The notes beneath the pieces are model-generated. The model saw only the letters and a list, made by a program, of their open reading frames with translations. It did not search any database and was not told the DNA's origin. Positions 45,316-56,100 of a stretch of DNA of 64,000 bases are shown in pieces. The DNA is from Polytrichum commune. Lineage: Eukaryota; Streptophyta; Polytrichopsida; Polytrichales; Polytrichaceae. Each line of letters opens with the position of its first letter. Position 1 is the first letter of the stretch. A program made the position numbers and the translations under genes. The stretch covers positions 9,982,501 to 10,046,500 of the forward strand of contig OX485805.1 of assembly GCA_950295325.1 (NCBI GenBank), written 5' to 3'.

Positions 45316-48125
45316 CACCCACGGCGAAGAGGTGTTGGGTGCACCCGAAGATTGTCTTCCAAAAGCCCAAATCCTTCGTTCCTTCATGCTACACCATGAA
45401 GGAATGGACGGATAACAGGAAAAAGAAGACGACTATCGTGCAGGAGCTGCATAAACTAGTGCCAGAGAGGAATATTGTCGTGGACGGCGAGGTCCATGAG
45501 GCTAACTGGAGAGCATTCAAAGCTGAATATAAGTTCACCAGTGCCTCCATGGCGGCTCTAATAAGGGAAGCGGGGGACGACTTCTTGCGGGCCAAGATGG
45601 TGAAGGGTGGGAAGAACCGGGCGCTTCCGGATCACACAGCGCGTGCGTTCTCGAACTTCATCAAGGAGAAGAAGATTGTCCAGTTTGAAGGGGAAGCGTA
45701 CTTCAACCTTGTCACCGCCGACCCGTTGAAAATTCAGGGCTAGCCAGGTCAAGACGCCAGAATGGCGATAAGGACGAAAGCAAGGGACCGCTTTCCTTTT
45801 GGGATGATTGATTTCAGGAATATTCCTGGAAGCTCATTTGAGGGCACGATGAGCACCCTCTTCTATGACCCCTTCCTATCTAAGTTCGTCGATTATGCAA
45901 GCCCTAAGTTCAGGGAGGTAGATATCTGGCTTTGGATAGTCGAGGATAGGAGGGTGGAGCAGGTGTACGAGCTTGTCCGGAAACTGCAGCCGGAGTATGC
46001 AGTCTCCAAGTCTCACTACATCGCCGCACCGGCGGAGGGAGCTTACACGACGTTGAGGGACAAGAAGACCAAGTTCGTCAACGTCTTGTGTTTGTACTTC
46101 GTGTACAAAGCGGAGTTGCTGAAGGTGCCGAACCACCCTATATCCCGGATGGACAAACTCTTCCAAGTTCCAGAAGGGTTGGGTGTCAACAAGTGCCTCT
46201 ACGACGAGGCTAAATACGTGAACTATCCTTTAGATGAGCTGCGGATGGAATTTTACGTGAGAATGATGAGGACGCTGACGAGGAGAGGGGATTGCATCTT
46301 CAACGTCTTCGGAGGCTCTAAACCTATCTATGCTGCCATGGTAAGCGATTTTCTATAACTCATGCGCAGTTTGGGTCGATCGACCCAAACTAGGCTCTGT
46401 GTTGGTTTGGGTCGATCGACCCAAACTAGGCTCTTTGTTGGTTTGGGTCGATCGACCCAAACTAGTCTCTTTGTTGGTTTGGGTCGATCGACCCAAACTA
46501 GGCTCTGTGTTGGTTTGGGTCGATCGACCCAAACTAGGCTCTTTGTTGGTTTGGGTCGATCGACCCAAACTACACATTGTACTTGGTCTTGTTTATGTCC
46601 CTCGCCTAATTCTAATGTCTATATAACTTGGATTGTGTAGATGTCGGGGCTGAGTATATACTCCTACATAGAGGATGGCGATCTGCCATTTTACAGGACG
46701 CAGAGATCGTTGGCGAAGAAGATGGACATCCTCGATTGGATCCCGGGTAGCTACGTCGACGAGGTTGTTCAGGGGGGCGAAAACCCTCTTGATAGGGTGA
46801 GGCGGATCAACCCGGAAGAAATGGCCATGAGGGCCACAACCCAAGAACCCGAACCTCTTGTCGGGTTGCATCCGGGCAATCCGTCCCGCACAAAAGGTGG
46901 CGATGTCGAGGAGGAGGAGGAAGAAGAGGAGCACGAGGAGGCGGAGAAGGAAGGCGACGTGGAGGAAGGGGCAACGGGCTTCACGCAAGAATCCGAAGCC
47001 CCTCAACGGAAGAAGGCGATGCGGGCGGCAACCCCGCAGAGTAAGCTCGTGCCCGTCCTGACGGTGGACGATGCACGGGACATGTACTCCAGGGACGCGA
47101 CCGCCACGTTCAGGGAGAGGAGGAAGATGAAGGGGAAGAAGTTGTATGGCGACTACTCCGTGGAGGAGACCATTGCCATAAGCAGCGAGGACGACGATGA
47201 CATTGAGCTCGCCAAACGGCTAAGATCAGATCCCCCGTCCCCGACAGCGTTCGCTGGCATGGTTAGGGTGAAGCCCGAGGTCCTGACTGTGGAGGAGGCG
47301 AACGAGAAGATGAGGAGGGACGAGGAGCAGCGAGTCCGCCTGCAGAAGGCTGCCGCGGAAGAACCCTCAATGCGGAACGAGGTAGCAGAGCTAAGGGCTC
47401 TCCTGTTGGAGCAGGAACGACAGAGGGCGATGGCCCAACCTCCGTCCCACGCCGAATTGATATCACAAGTGATACAAGGAATGTGGGCGCAAGGTTTGGT
47501 GGTGGCTCCCTCCAGCTCCTTCCCGCACTTGCCCCCCGGCTTCCCTCCGCAGAGCATCCCTCAGCAGCCTGTGCCGCAATCGTCTTTCAGCTTCCAGCAC
47601 TTGATTCGGCCCCACCAAGTTCCGTACGCGCCGGTCCAGCAAGTGGATGACCCCAACATCTGGCGCGTCTCTGGAGCCTCCTCCCCTTTGGGCCCTCCAC
47701 CACTTCGGCCCCCGATAGTCATGGCGCCCCCTCACCAATCGGACGACCCCAGGATGTTTGGGTCGACCGACCCAAACCCACCATCCACTGGAGTGTCCGA
47801 AGGGCCCTCTCCAGATGCAGGACAGTTTGGGTCGCCCGACCCAAACCCCGTTGCAGCGCAGTCCTCCCTTGACCAACATGGGTGTCAACTAGACACGGCC
47901 ATGCTAGATGTTGAAGGCTTGCAAGGGCCTGGTGATACCTCTACTCCTAACCAAATCGATGAACCCATGCATGATGCAAATGCGGAGATTGGTTTAGGAC
48001 AAGGGCCTGATGCCGATCGTTTGCAGGAGAAGGTTCCTGACGTCGTCGGAGAAGGCGGTGGCGAGAGAGGCGGGGCAGCGGGGACGGTGGAGGCTTCCAC
48101 ATCGTCGAGACATGACCAGGGCGAG
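45316..48125 (+). CDS. Gene island: methyltransferase-like domain and acidic linker
   Basis: A GC-rich coding region in one phase. Exon a (45316-46340) has one TAG at 45741-45743, then intron 46341-46640 (ATG/GTAAGC...GTGTAG), then exon b (46641-48125, donor GTAATA). Around the first junction, CIFNVFGGSKPIYAAM joins MSGLSIYSYIEDGD; with YDPF ~145 residues earlier and PLDELRMEFYVRMMRTL between, the order fits motifs IV, X and I of beta-class DNA N4/N6 methyltransferases, where I would expect DPPY and DPFAGSG. The catalytic words are changed, so activity is doubtful. A Glu-rich tract, a coiled segment (NEVAELRALLLEQERQRAM) and a Pro-rich part follow. The 5' end is cut off by the LTR of copy A. 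Phase-0 splicing would fuse it to the phosphatase exon at 48618. The methyltransferase reading is inference. Confidence 0.5.
46370..46569 (+). repeat. Six 36-bp repeats each holding a perfect 20-bp palindrome
   Basis: TTTGGGTCGATCGACCCAAA starts at 46370, 46406, 46442, 46478, 46514 and 46550, separated by CTAGGCTCTGTGTTGG or CTAGGCTCTTTGTTGG. The array fills most of the 300-bp intron between exons a and b. Related copies are at 47757 and 47826 (coding) and 48149 (next intron). Confidence 0.97.
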
Positions 48126-48617
48126 GTAATACACTGAGCCCTCCCCAGTTTGGGTCGACCGACCCAAACTTGCTGGGTCATTGTCTTGTTGGCGTGGTCG
48201 TGTCCCCCTTGCTAGGAGGAAATGCACACCCCCTGCCCCCCATGCTCTACACTTGCTCCCCCTCCCCCCAACGTGCCCCCCCGCGATCCCCTTCGTCTCA
48301 CCTGCACTCGACTATGCTCGACCTTGGCGGCGCGCAACCAATTTTATAGATGTAGAATTAGGATAGTGTGAATGCCCTCGTTCACCGCGGTCCCCCCCCC
48401 CCCAATCAAATTGTACATAGAGATTTGTAAAAATAAAATTATTATTTTTGGCGCCCATATGTTTGCATCCGTGTCCCAATGTATGTTGTTCCCCTTGTAT
48501 GTTTTTGTTGCCACCAATGGTCCAATTCTTCTTGTGTTTGCACAAAATTTCCGTTCTGCTTGAGATGGACATAGCATAACATAGTCCTCGTCCGCCTTCT
48601 CTCGCTCGTCGCCGCAG
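48126..48617 (+). other. Probable intron between linker and phosphatase exons
   Basis: GAG/GTAATA donor and GTCGCCGCAG acceptor, phase 0 on both sides. It contains one palindrome (48149-48168) and a C-run at 48394-48403. Composition shifts from C-rich to AT-rich within it, so the right half could also hold the promoter of an independent phosphatase gene. Confidence 0.55.
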
Positions 48618-49430
48618 GGTTCGGAGCATAGCGTCGCAGCTCCCCACCGATCCTCTCCGAGGAGTGTGGAGGACAGCGCGGTGGTCCCCCCGATTTTGCC
48701 CTCGCCACCTTCGCCTCCCAAGACCCGGTTCCTGGTGCTAGACCTCAACGGGGTCCTTGTCCAGTGCGTGCATTGTCCGAGGGTCCCCACGGTGCCTTTC
48801 TGCAAGCCCGAGGACGCCAACTACGATGGTCCCCCCGCGTACATCAAAAGCAAGCTAGTGTACCTCCGCCCGTGGCTTCGGCGCTTCCTGCAGGTCGCCC
48901 TATCCAAATGGTGGGTGATCGTGTGGAGCTCCATGAAGTCCGAGAACACCCAGGCCGTCGTGGAGCTCATCTTCAAGGGACTCCAACCCCCGTGCTTGGT
49001 CCTAGGACAGGACTCTTGTAGAACGTTATACACCCCCGAGGGCAGGGTTGTGAAAAAGCCCAACAACCCCGCCGTAAACCAATTTCTTAAGGTCTTGAAG
49101 CCAGTCGTATGGGACCAGCGTCCGACCATGGTCGGCTGTCCCTACGACGTTCGCCCCACCCGTGACAACACGTTGATGGTGGACGACAGCGCTTCCAAAA
49201 ACATTTTGAACCCGACCTCGAACTTCATAGTTTGCCCCACGTGGACGGTCGAGAAAGTCCGAGACCGCTTTTTGTTAGACCTACTTAAGTACATTCAAAC
49301 GCTCGTGGGGAGCGGACTACCCGTGCCCCGGTTCCTTAGTTGTAATCCGATAGGCGAAAGATACATGGATCCGAAGGACTATATGTACAGAGAGTTGTAC
49401 GCTCACGCGAAATATAATAAACTCATTTGA
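48618..49430 (+). CDS. FCP1/NIF-type HAD phosphatase domain
   Basis: About 270 residues from the acceptor to TGA at 49428. FLVLDLNGVL is HAD motif I (DxDGT in most phosphatases; the second Asp is Asn here, as in some plant members). LVYLRPWLRRFLQVAL then VIVWSSMKSENTQAVVEL is motif II with its Ser. VVKKPNNP gives a candidate motif III Lys, and NTLMVDDSASKNILNP is motif IV with the paired Asp. This is the NLI-interacting-factor/FCP1 domain that removes phosphate from Ser/Thr, best known on the RNA polymerase II tail. Whether it is active with the Asn is uncertain. No lesion is seen. Reading phase allows fusion to the preceding exons; a separate start (GTG or a lost ATG) is the alternative. Confidence 0.75.
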   Translation, partial: GSEHSVAAPHRSSPRSVEDSAVVPPILPSPPSPPKTRFLVLDLNGVLVQCVHCPRVPTVPFCKPEDANYDGPPAYIKSKLVYLRPWLRRFLQVALSKWWVIVWSSMKSENTQAVVELIFKGLQPPCLVLGQDSCRTLYTPEGRVVKKPNNPAVNQFLKVLKPVVWDQRPTMVGCPYDVRPTRDNTLMVDDSASKNILNPTSNFIVCPTWTVEKVRDRFLLDLLKYIQTLVGSGLPVPRFLSCNPIGERYMDPKDYMYRELYAHAKYNKLI

Positions 49431-49549
49431 GATACTACATGGTGTGCCATTGTGTGTGATATATTATGCCTCAATTGTATATCGATTTTCACATGCTCCC
49501 CCCTCCCCCCCTCCCCTTGGGTTTTGTTTTGTTTCCTTTTTTGCGCCAG

Positions 49550-50329
49550 CGTTTGGAGCCCTCGATTGAGATCGTCAGCGAATCAAACTTGGGGAGCTTC
49601 TTCTACAAGACCGTCTACGATGCCGCGTCCACCATCGACTACTCCAAGGAGCCTATCGACGCCGGCGTCGTCGATAGCCCCCCACCCAAGCAAATCTTCC
49701 GGCCATCTCCGTCCCCGTCGCCGCTCAAGGGCATAAATCGCAAATGCGTCCGGACGTCCCCGTCTCGGCCCGGCGGCAGTAGTACACCTCAACGGCGGCT
49801 GCGGATGGACGCTCGGCCTACGAAGAGTGGCACCCTTCCTATTCCTTTGCGGGACGCATTGCCCCTCCTCGCCGACTCCGACGGGAACGCCCCCGGTGAC
49901 AAGGTGAACCCCCCCCCCCAAACATGGTTAACCGCGCATTACAATCATCCGGCACTTAAAAAATGAACGTGTGACACGTTTGGGTCTTCCTCCCTAAACT
50001 AACACGTGTGTTCTTGCATTGACGCGTTGCAGGTTGCTCCCACCCGTAAACCTATGCGGGCTAGTGCGTCCGTCGAGTTGGAGCGTTTCTACTCCATGAC
50101 CAGAAATGCAAGACAGTCCACTTCATCGTATTCGAATTCTTCGTCGTATAATTCGGGTGGCCGACGGAATCCAAAATGTGTTTTTGATGGCGGTCACCCC
50201 AAGAATGGCTATAGTCGCGGGGCGGAGATTTTCAGGAATGTTGAAGCAATGCGAGAAAAAGAAGCCGCAGCAAAAGAAAAAGAGGCAAAAGAAAAAGAGG
50301 CAAAAGAAAAAAAAAGCAAAAGAAAATGA
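49550..50329 (+). CDS. Two-exon Lys/Glu-tailed protein of unknown function
   Basis: Exon 49550-49903 (acceptor TTGCGCCAG, donor AAG/GTGAAC) and exon 50033-50329 (acceptor GTTGCAG), both phase 0, giving ~216 residues. The first part reads RLEPSIEIVSESNLGSFFYK, TVYDAASTIDYSK, then a Pro/Ser-rich stretch. The second has VAPTRKPMRASASVELERFY and ends in a highly charged repeat (EKEAKEKEAKEKKSKRK), likely an alpha-helical or nuclear-targeting tail. It may be the C-terminal part of the island gene if an intron removes the TGA at 49428, or a neighbouring gene. I do not recognise the family. Confidence 0.45.
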
Positions 50330-50499
50330 AGCAAAAGAAAAAGAGGTAGTCTCCGAGGCTAGATAGGCCATAGTAGGCGTAGGGTTGTGGGCCATAGGCA
50401 AGAACATTTTGGGTCGCACTATCCAATGGATGTGTGGTGTTAGCATGCTATGCATTTTACATGCCACACTTTGTATGTTTTTTTTGCAATAATATAAGT

Positions 50500-50770
50500 G
50501 TCACATGATTTCCCCTTCCATATGGTCTAAGGTTTGGATTGCCCTACCTAAACCATCACAAATATGAGTTTGGAATATTTTGTATGTTATATTATATTGG
50601 TTCACATATTTCCCCTTCAATATGATCTATGGTTTGGATTGCCCTACCTAAACCATATTCATACAAGTTTTTGTGCGATAATATGAATGTTTTAAGATTT
50701 CCCCTTCAACTTGGCCTAAGGTTTGGATTGCCCACCCTAAACAATCCCAAATATGAGTTATTAATGGGGA
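50500..50770 (+). repeat. Three diverged ~95-bp tandem repeats
   Basis: Each unit carries TTTCCCCTTC(C/A)ATATGGTCTA, then GGTTTGGATTGCCCTACCTA and AACCAT, at about 50508, 50609 and 50698. GGTTTGG and CCTAAACC can pair as a short stem. They follow the last exon and could lie in its 3' untranslated region. Confidence 0.75.
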
Positions 50771-50904
50771 TCTTGTTCTAAACACCCGCTTCAAAGTGTT
50801 CGCATCTTACAACTTTCTCCAATATGTGTTCCATTTATCCTTGTTCTTATTTTTGTGAATGTCTCAAAATGCCCAAAAAGTCTCAATTTAACGAATATAG
50901 TGTT

Positions 50905-51416
50905 CAATGGCGGATTGTTGATTTAAGATGGATGGCCATTGCATATGGGAGCATGAAGCTCGATGGTTATCAAAGAAGACAACCAACTCATGCCAAACTA
51001 CTTCTTTGCCGTAGTGCATTACTTGAAGATGTGGCGACACTATTTGGGGTCGCACAAAGCAAAGGTCTATATGGACAATGGGTCCTAAAAGAATTTTGAC
51101 ATTCAAGCGCAAGTGAGCGCCAAGTCATTGCGGTGGCATGATAGTTTGGCGCTTATGAACGTGGATTTGATCCACAAACCGGACCGCGGAAATGTGGTGC
51201 TGGATGCGCGAAGTAGACCGGAAGAGTTCCAAGCAATGAGAACCATCCAAACCTTGTGGCTAATGTGTGCCGGCGAAGGAAACTTGTGATGCAAGATACG
51301 GGAGGGGTAAATTAACTACCCCAAAGCACAAAAACTTTTAGGTGAGCTTCGCAAGAGCAAGGTGCTCAAAGAGGTTAAGTTGGTGGACGGATTGTTCAAG
51401 TGCAAGCAAAGTTGGG
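50905..51416 (+). mobile_element. Copy D: RNase H to integrase fragment
   Basis: It matches copy A at 41643-42157, from the last RNase H unit to the region before integrase (GTGCAAGCAAAGTTGGG). Its left edge has no LTR, and on the right it is cut by the LTR of copy B at 51417. It is thus older than B. Confidence 0.85.
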
Positions 51417-52390
51417 TGTCGCAACCCTTGCTAGCCCCCCTTGACCATCTTGCAAATTTTCAATTCTAGCAAAGGTTACGAGTGGCTAACCCTTCGCATA
51501 CCGCCATGCTAATGGTTAGCTCCTCTAACCACGGACCAATAGTTCATAGGAGGGAACCAACCCTCCTACTTTGCTTTCGGGACTCACCCCTTAATCGGTA
51601 ACCCATTTCCCCAATGTGGACTTCCATCCATGGAAGTCCAATCCTATGTTGATCATCGCGTTGCCGGAGCAACACTACAACAACCCGAACCATACTAGGC
51701 AACTATGGCCTCACAATAGGCCAAAGCCCATGGAGGCCTTGCCGTTCGGCCTCGGGTGGGTGAGGCCACACCACCTCACCCATATAAGCCTCTAGGACTT
51801 CACGCGGGGCCCCTACCCCACCGTCAACCAACCTCTTGTCTCTCTACCAAGAGTTGGGGCCAAGTGGACATTTTCCTTTAGCTGCTGGGCCTAGAACCCC
51901 CCAGCAGCTTCAGACCATCATAACTTCCTTGTATGATGTCTGATCATAACAACCAACCACTCCATCTTCATCTACGTTTCACGTAGATGCCGATGGACTC
52001 CTCACTTGCCCCATTTGGGCAAGTTATGAGGACGTTATGCCTGTTTGAACCTTGGCAGTCCCGGGAGTCACTCCCAGGCACTGCTGTACCAGGGCGCTGT
52101 CCCGGGACAGCGCCCCACTCAAATGGCCATAACTCCTAGCTCACACCTCCGATTGAGGTGTTCTTGAGCATTCTAGAATCACCACGCTATGAGCTACGCA
52201 TAGCTCATGGCCTTACCCTCATGCTTCCTAGTCTCAGTGGGTGGGAGGCGTTCCCAACGCCCGGGGCCCTCACCCACACTAGGATCACTTGGGCCCTCTC
52301 ACCAGTGGCGCCACAAGTCCCGGGTGTCACTCCGGGGTCCCCCTTGTGCCCATGGTGTTTCGGGCACTCCTCATGGAGAGGTGCGCGACA
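51417..52390 (-). repeat. 3' LTR of copy B
   Basis: 974 bp, TGTCGCAACCC...GGTGCGCGACA on the plus strand, inserted in copy D after TTGGG (51412-51416). CTCACCCCCACC, the complement of the polypurine tract, follows at 52391. Confidence 0.92.
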
Positions 52391-53199
52391 CTCACCCCCA
52401 CCAAACGGAGTCGATGCCCTCATCGACTATACTCGTAGTCGGCACACCAATTCTCAAGTTGCCATCCTCTATGGTGCGGCATTGTGTTTACCTTAGGGCG
52501 CGACCCCCACAATGCATCTTCAAATGTGGCATAGTCCCAAAGGTGTCGTTCCTAGGTGGTCCGTTAGCGACCTTGGATCTCTCCTCCAAGGACCTAACCT
52601 ACACTAGACCCACCTACTTTGGGACTCACTTGGGTTGCCCCTCCTTTGGGGCCTCCCCCGTTAGGCTCCACTAACGTGACACATCTAGGCGAGACCTCAA
52701 CGCTTCCACTAAGTTGTCTCGGTTGCAACTCCGAGATGGCTTTCCATTGTTAAGCCACGCCTCGATCGCACGGGGGTGATGCCAAGTCCCGCCCGACTCG
52801 GTTCCCACTTTGCTCTTTCGAGACATGGGTTCATGACTCCCATGCGCCAACTCTCGTTAGCTCGCGGGTAGCACTTTTATGAGCACGCGCCATCACCTTG
52901 TCCCCGCCCGGACAAGCCCACAACTAAGAAGTTTCTTGGTTTTATCCAAGGCCCCTCCAAGCCATGGCCCCCAATTACTCGGCTTACCCAACCTAGTTTG
53001 GCATATCTATTCCCCCTCTTCCACTAACCAAGCACAAGTACAAGACTAGGACCTGATCTCATACTTTTCTCTTTGCACCACTAAAGTTTGGACTTTATTC
53101 CCTCAAGCCAAAGAACAAGTTCATATTGTGGAGTAATTAACCTCGAAGCTAAGTGTGCAACTAGCGTCTCTCCCCCACTAAAGGAGATTGATGTCCTCA

Positions 53200-56100
53200 T
53201 CAATGCCTACGCTTCATTTTATTGGAATCCTTAGCCTTAGTTTCTTCAAAGTGCTTCACCAATTCATTGGTGTTCACCATGTCTCTTGCCGCCACCCAAG
53301 CGGTTTCTTTCTCATGGTATCCTCACCATTTCACCAACTACTCCTTTGTACATTTTCTTTCATTTTCACTTGGGCTTCCTACACTTGAGGATGCCCTTCT
53401 ACCTCATGTTCCAAATGACCTCCATAAGGTCGGGACGTGGCCTAATCACTTGCTTGTGTTCGTGCCACAAGGTGTCGTCCTAAAATGACTTTCGTAATGA
53501 GACATGAAATGTCGGATGCACTTTGATCTCTGGCGGTAATTCCAACTTATACATGTCCTTGAACACTTGTTCCACAATGGAAAACAAAGCTCCAATTTTG
53601 GACATGAACTTTGGAATGAGGCCTTTCGGCTAAGTGACGTTGTTCACATTCAACAACACCTTTTGGCCCACCTCATTCTCCACTTCGCGTCTTCCGGCAT
53701 TGACTTGCACTCCGTAGCACCTTCGGGCTTTCTCCACCAACAACTTGGTCATCTCCAAGACTTGTTCACCATCCTTGGCCAAATCCTCACCATCTTGGTT
53801 GAACTCTAGTGTTGAATGTGCCCCCTCGAGAGCTAGGTTAATAGGTTGGAGCGCATCCACTCCATAAGCCACCACCAAAGACCACCCCTTGGTAGCCAAG
53901 TGCGTGGCTACATTGCAATTACACTCCGCTCGACCCACATAGTCCGCCAAATCTCCTTGGTCCGCCCCCACCAAGTTCCTCAAGTATTGCTTCAAGACTC
54001 CATTCACATCCTCCGCTTTCCCATCCACTTGGGAATGCAAGGTCGTGTTAAACCTTAGTTTCATTCCGACCTCCTTAGAGAAATGCATTGAAAATGCACT
54101 TGTGAACTTTGGATCTTGATCCCACACAATCACTCTTGGCAACCCGTGGTGCCTCAACCATCCTTTGAGAAAAGGCTATGCGGTCTCCAACGCGGTGGCG
54201 GTTCCCACAATCGGCACCATGTGTGCCAACTTGGCAAACCGCTCAACCATCAACAAGATGGCATCATACCCATGTGACTCCGGCAAACTTGTGATCAAGT
54301 CCATGCACATACTATGCCATGGCGCCGACGGGATAGGCAACGGTTGCAAGAAACCGCCTTGCTTTTGGTAAGAGGCTCGGTTCACTTGGCACTTTGATTC
54401 AAGCCTTCACAAAGTGGGCTATATCTTCCTTTATGCACTGCCAACGGTACCTCTTTGACACCATTTTATGGTGGTTGTTTCTTTCTCTTTTATGGCCGGC
54501 AATAGGACTATCATATTCCTCTTTCAAAACCGATAGCCTCAACTTGCCTTGTGGCACATACACCCAACTTTGCTTGCACTTGAACAATCCGTCCACCAAC
54601 TAAACCTCTTTGAGCACCTTGCTCTTGCGAAGCTCACCTAAAAGCTTTTGTGCTTTGGGGTAGTTAATTTACCCCTCCCGTATCTTGCATCACAAGTTTC
54701 CTTCGCCGGCACACATCAACCACAAGGTTTGGATGGTTCTCATTGCTTGGAACTCTTCCGGTCTACTTCGCGCATCCGGCACCACATTTCCACGGTCCGG
54801 TTTGTGGATCAAATCCACCTTCATAAGCGCCAAACTATCATGCCACCGCAATGACTTGGCGCTCACTTGTGCTTGTATACGTTAAAATACTTTTAGGACA
54901 CATTGTCCATGTAGACCTTTGTTTTGTACGACCCCAAATAGTGTCGCCACATCTTCAAGCAATGCACTACGGCAAAGAAATTATTTGTCATGAGTTGGTT
55001 GTCTTCTTTGACAACCATCGAGCTTCATGCTCGCATATGCAATGGCCATCTATCTTACATCAACAATCCGCCATTGGCAACGTCATTCACCCCCGTATGC
55101 ACCTCAAAAGGTTTGTCAAGCTCCGCGAACTTGAGCACGGGCGTCTAAGAACACTTGCTCTCAAGCTCCCCAAAGACTTGGTGGCAAGGCTCATCCCACT
55201 CTTGGGATAGCCATTTCTTCCACAAGTCGGATAAGGTCGGATAACCATCAAGCTTAACGCTCTCATATGGAATGGCCATCCAACTTACGTTAACCATCCG
55301 CCAATGGCAAAGTCACTCGCTCCCCCCGTATGCACCTCAAGAGGTTTGTCAAGCTCTGCCAACTTGAACACGGGTGGCAAAGACAACTTTGTATTAAGCT
55401 CCCCAAAGACTTTGGGACAAGGCTCATCCCACTCTTGAGATAGCCATTTCTTTCACAAGTCGCACAAGGTTTGACAACCTTTAAGCTTAATGCTCCTATA
55501 TGCAATGGGCATCCATCTTGGATCAACATCCGCCAATGGTAAAGTTACTCGCCCCCGTATGCACCTCAAAAGGTTTGTCAAATTTCGCAAACTTGAGCAC
55601 GGGCGGCGAAGAGAACTTGGTCTTAAGCTTCTTAAAGACTTGGTGGCAAGGCTCATCCCACTTTTGGGATAGTCATTTCTTGCATAAGTTGGACAAGGTC
55701 GGACAACCATTGAGCTTCATGCTCTTATATGCAATGGCCATCCATTTTGCCTCAACATCCGCCAATGCTAAAGTCACTCGCCCCCGTATGCACCTCAAAA
55801 GGTTTGTCAAAGTCCGCGAACTTAAGCACGGGCGGCGAAGAGAACTTGTTTTTTAGCCCCCCAAAGGCTTGGTGACAAGGCTCATCCCACCCTTGGGATA
55901 GCCATTTTCCTCAATAAGTTGAATAAGGTCCTAGCAACCTTAGAAAACTCTCGAATGAAGTTGTGGTACTAATTGGCTAGGCCAACAAATGACCTAAGCC
56001 CTTTTTGAATCAAGGGCCAATTCTCCTTTTGGATTGCCTTGACATTCTTCATGTTCGTCCACCAACTTCCTTTGTCACCACATACCTCAAGAACTCAATC

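Noticed and set aside
46370..46569. CRISPR array (20-bp repeats with 16-bp spacers)
   Set aside because: Spacers are nearly identical, repeats are perfect palindromes, and the context is a plant intron.
46362..46640. Open frames across the 36-bp palindrome repeats (LGRSTQT and DRPKL repeats)
   Set aside because: The region has a good GTAAGC donor and GTGTAG acceptor and phase-0 flanks. The frames are open because 36 is a multiple of three.
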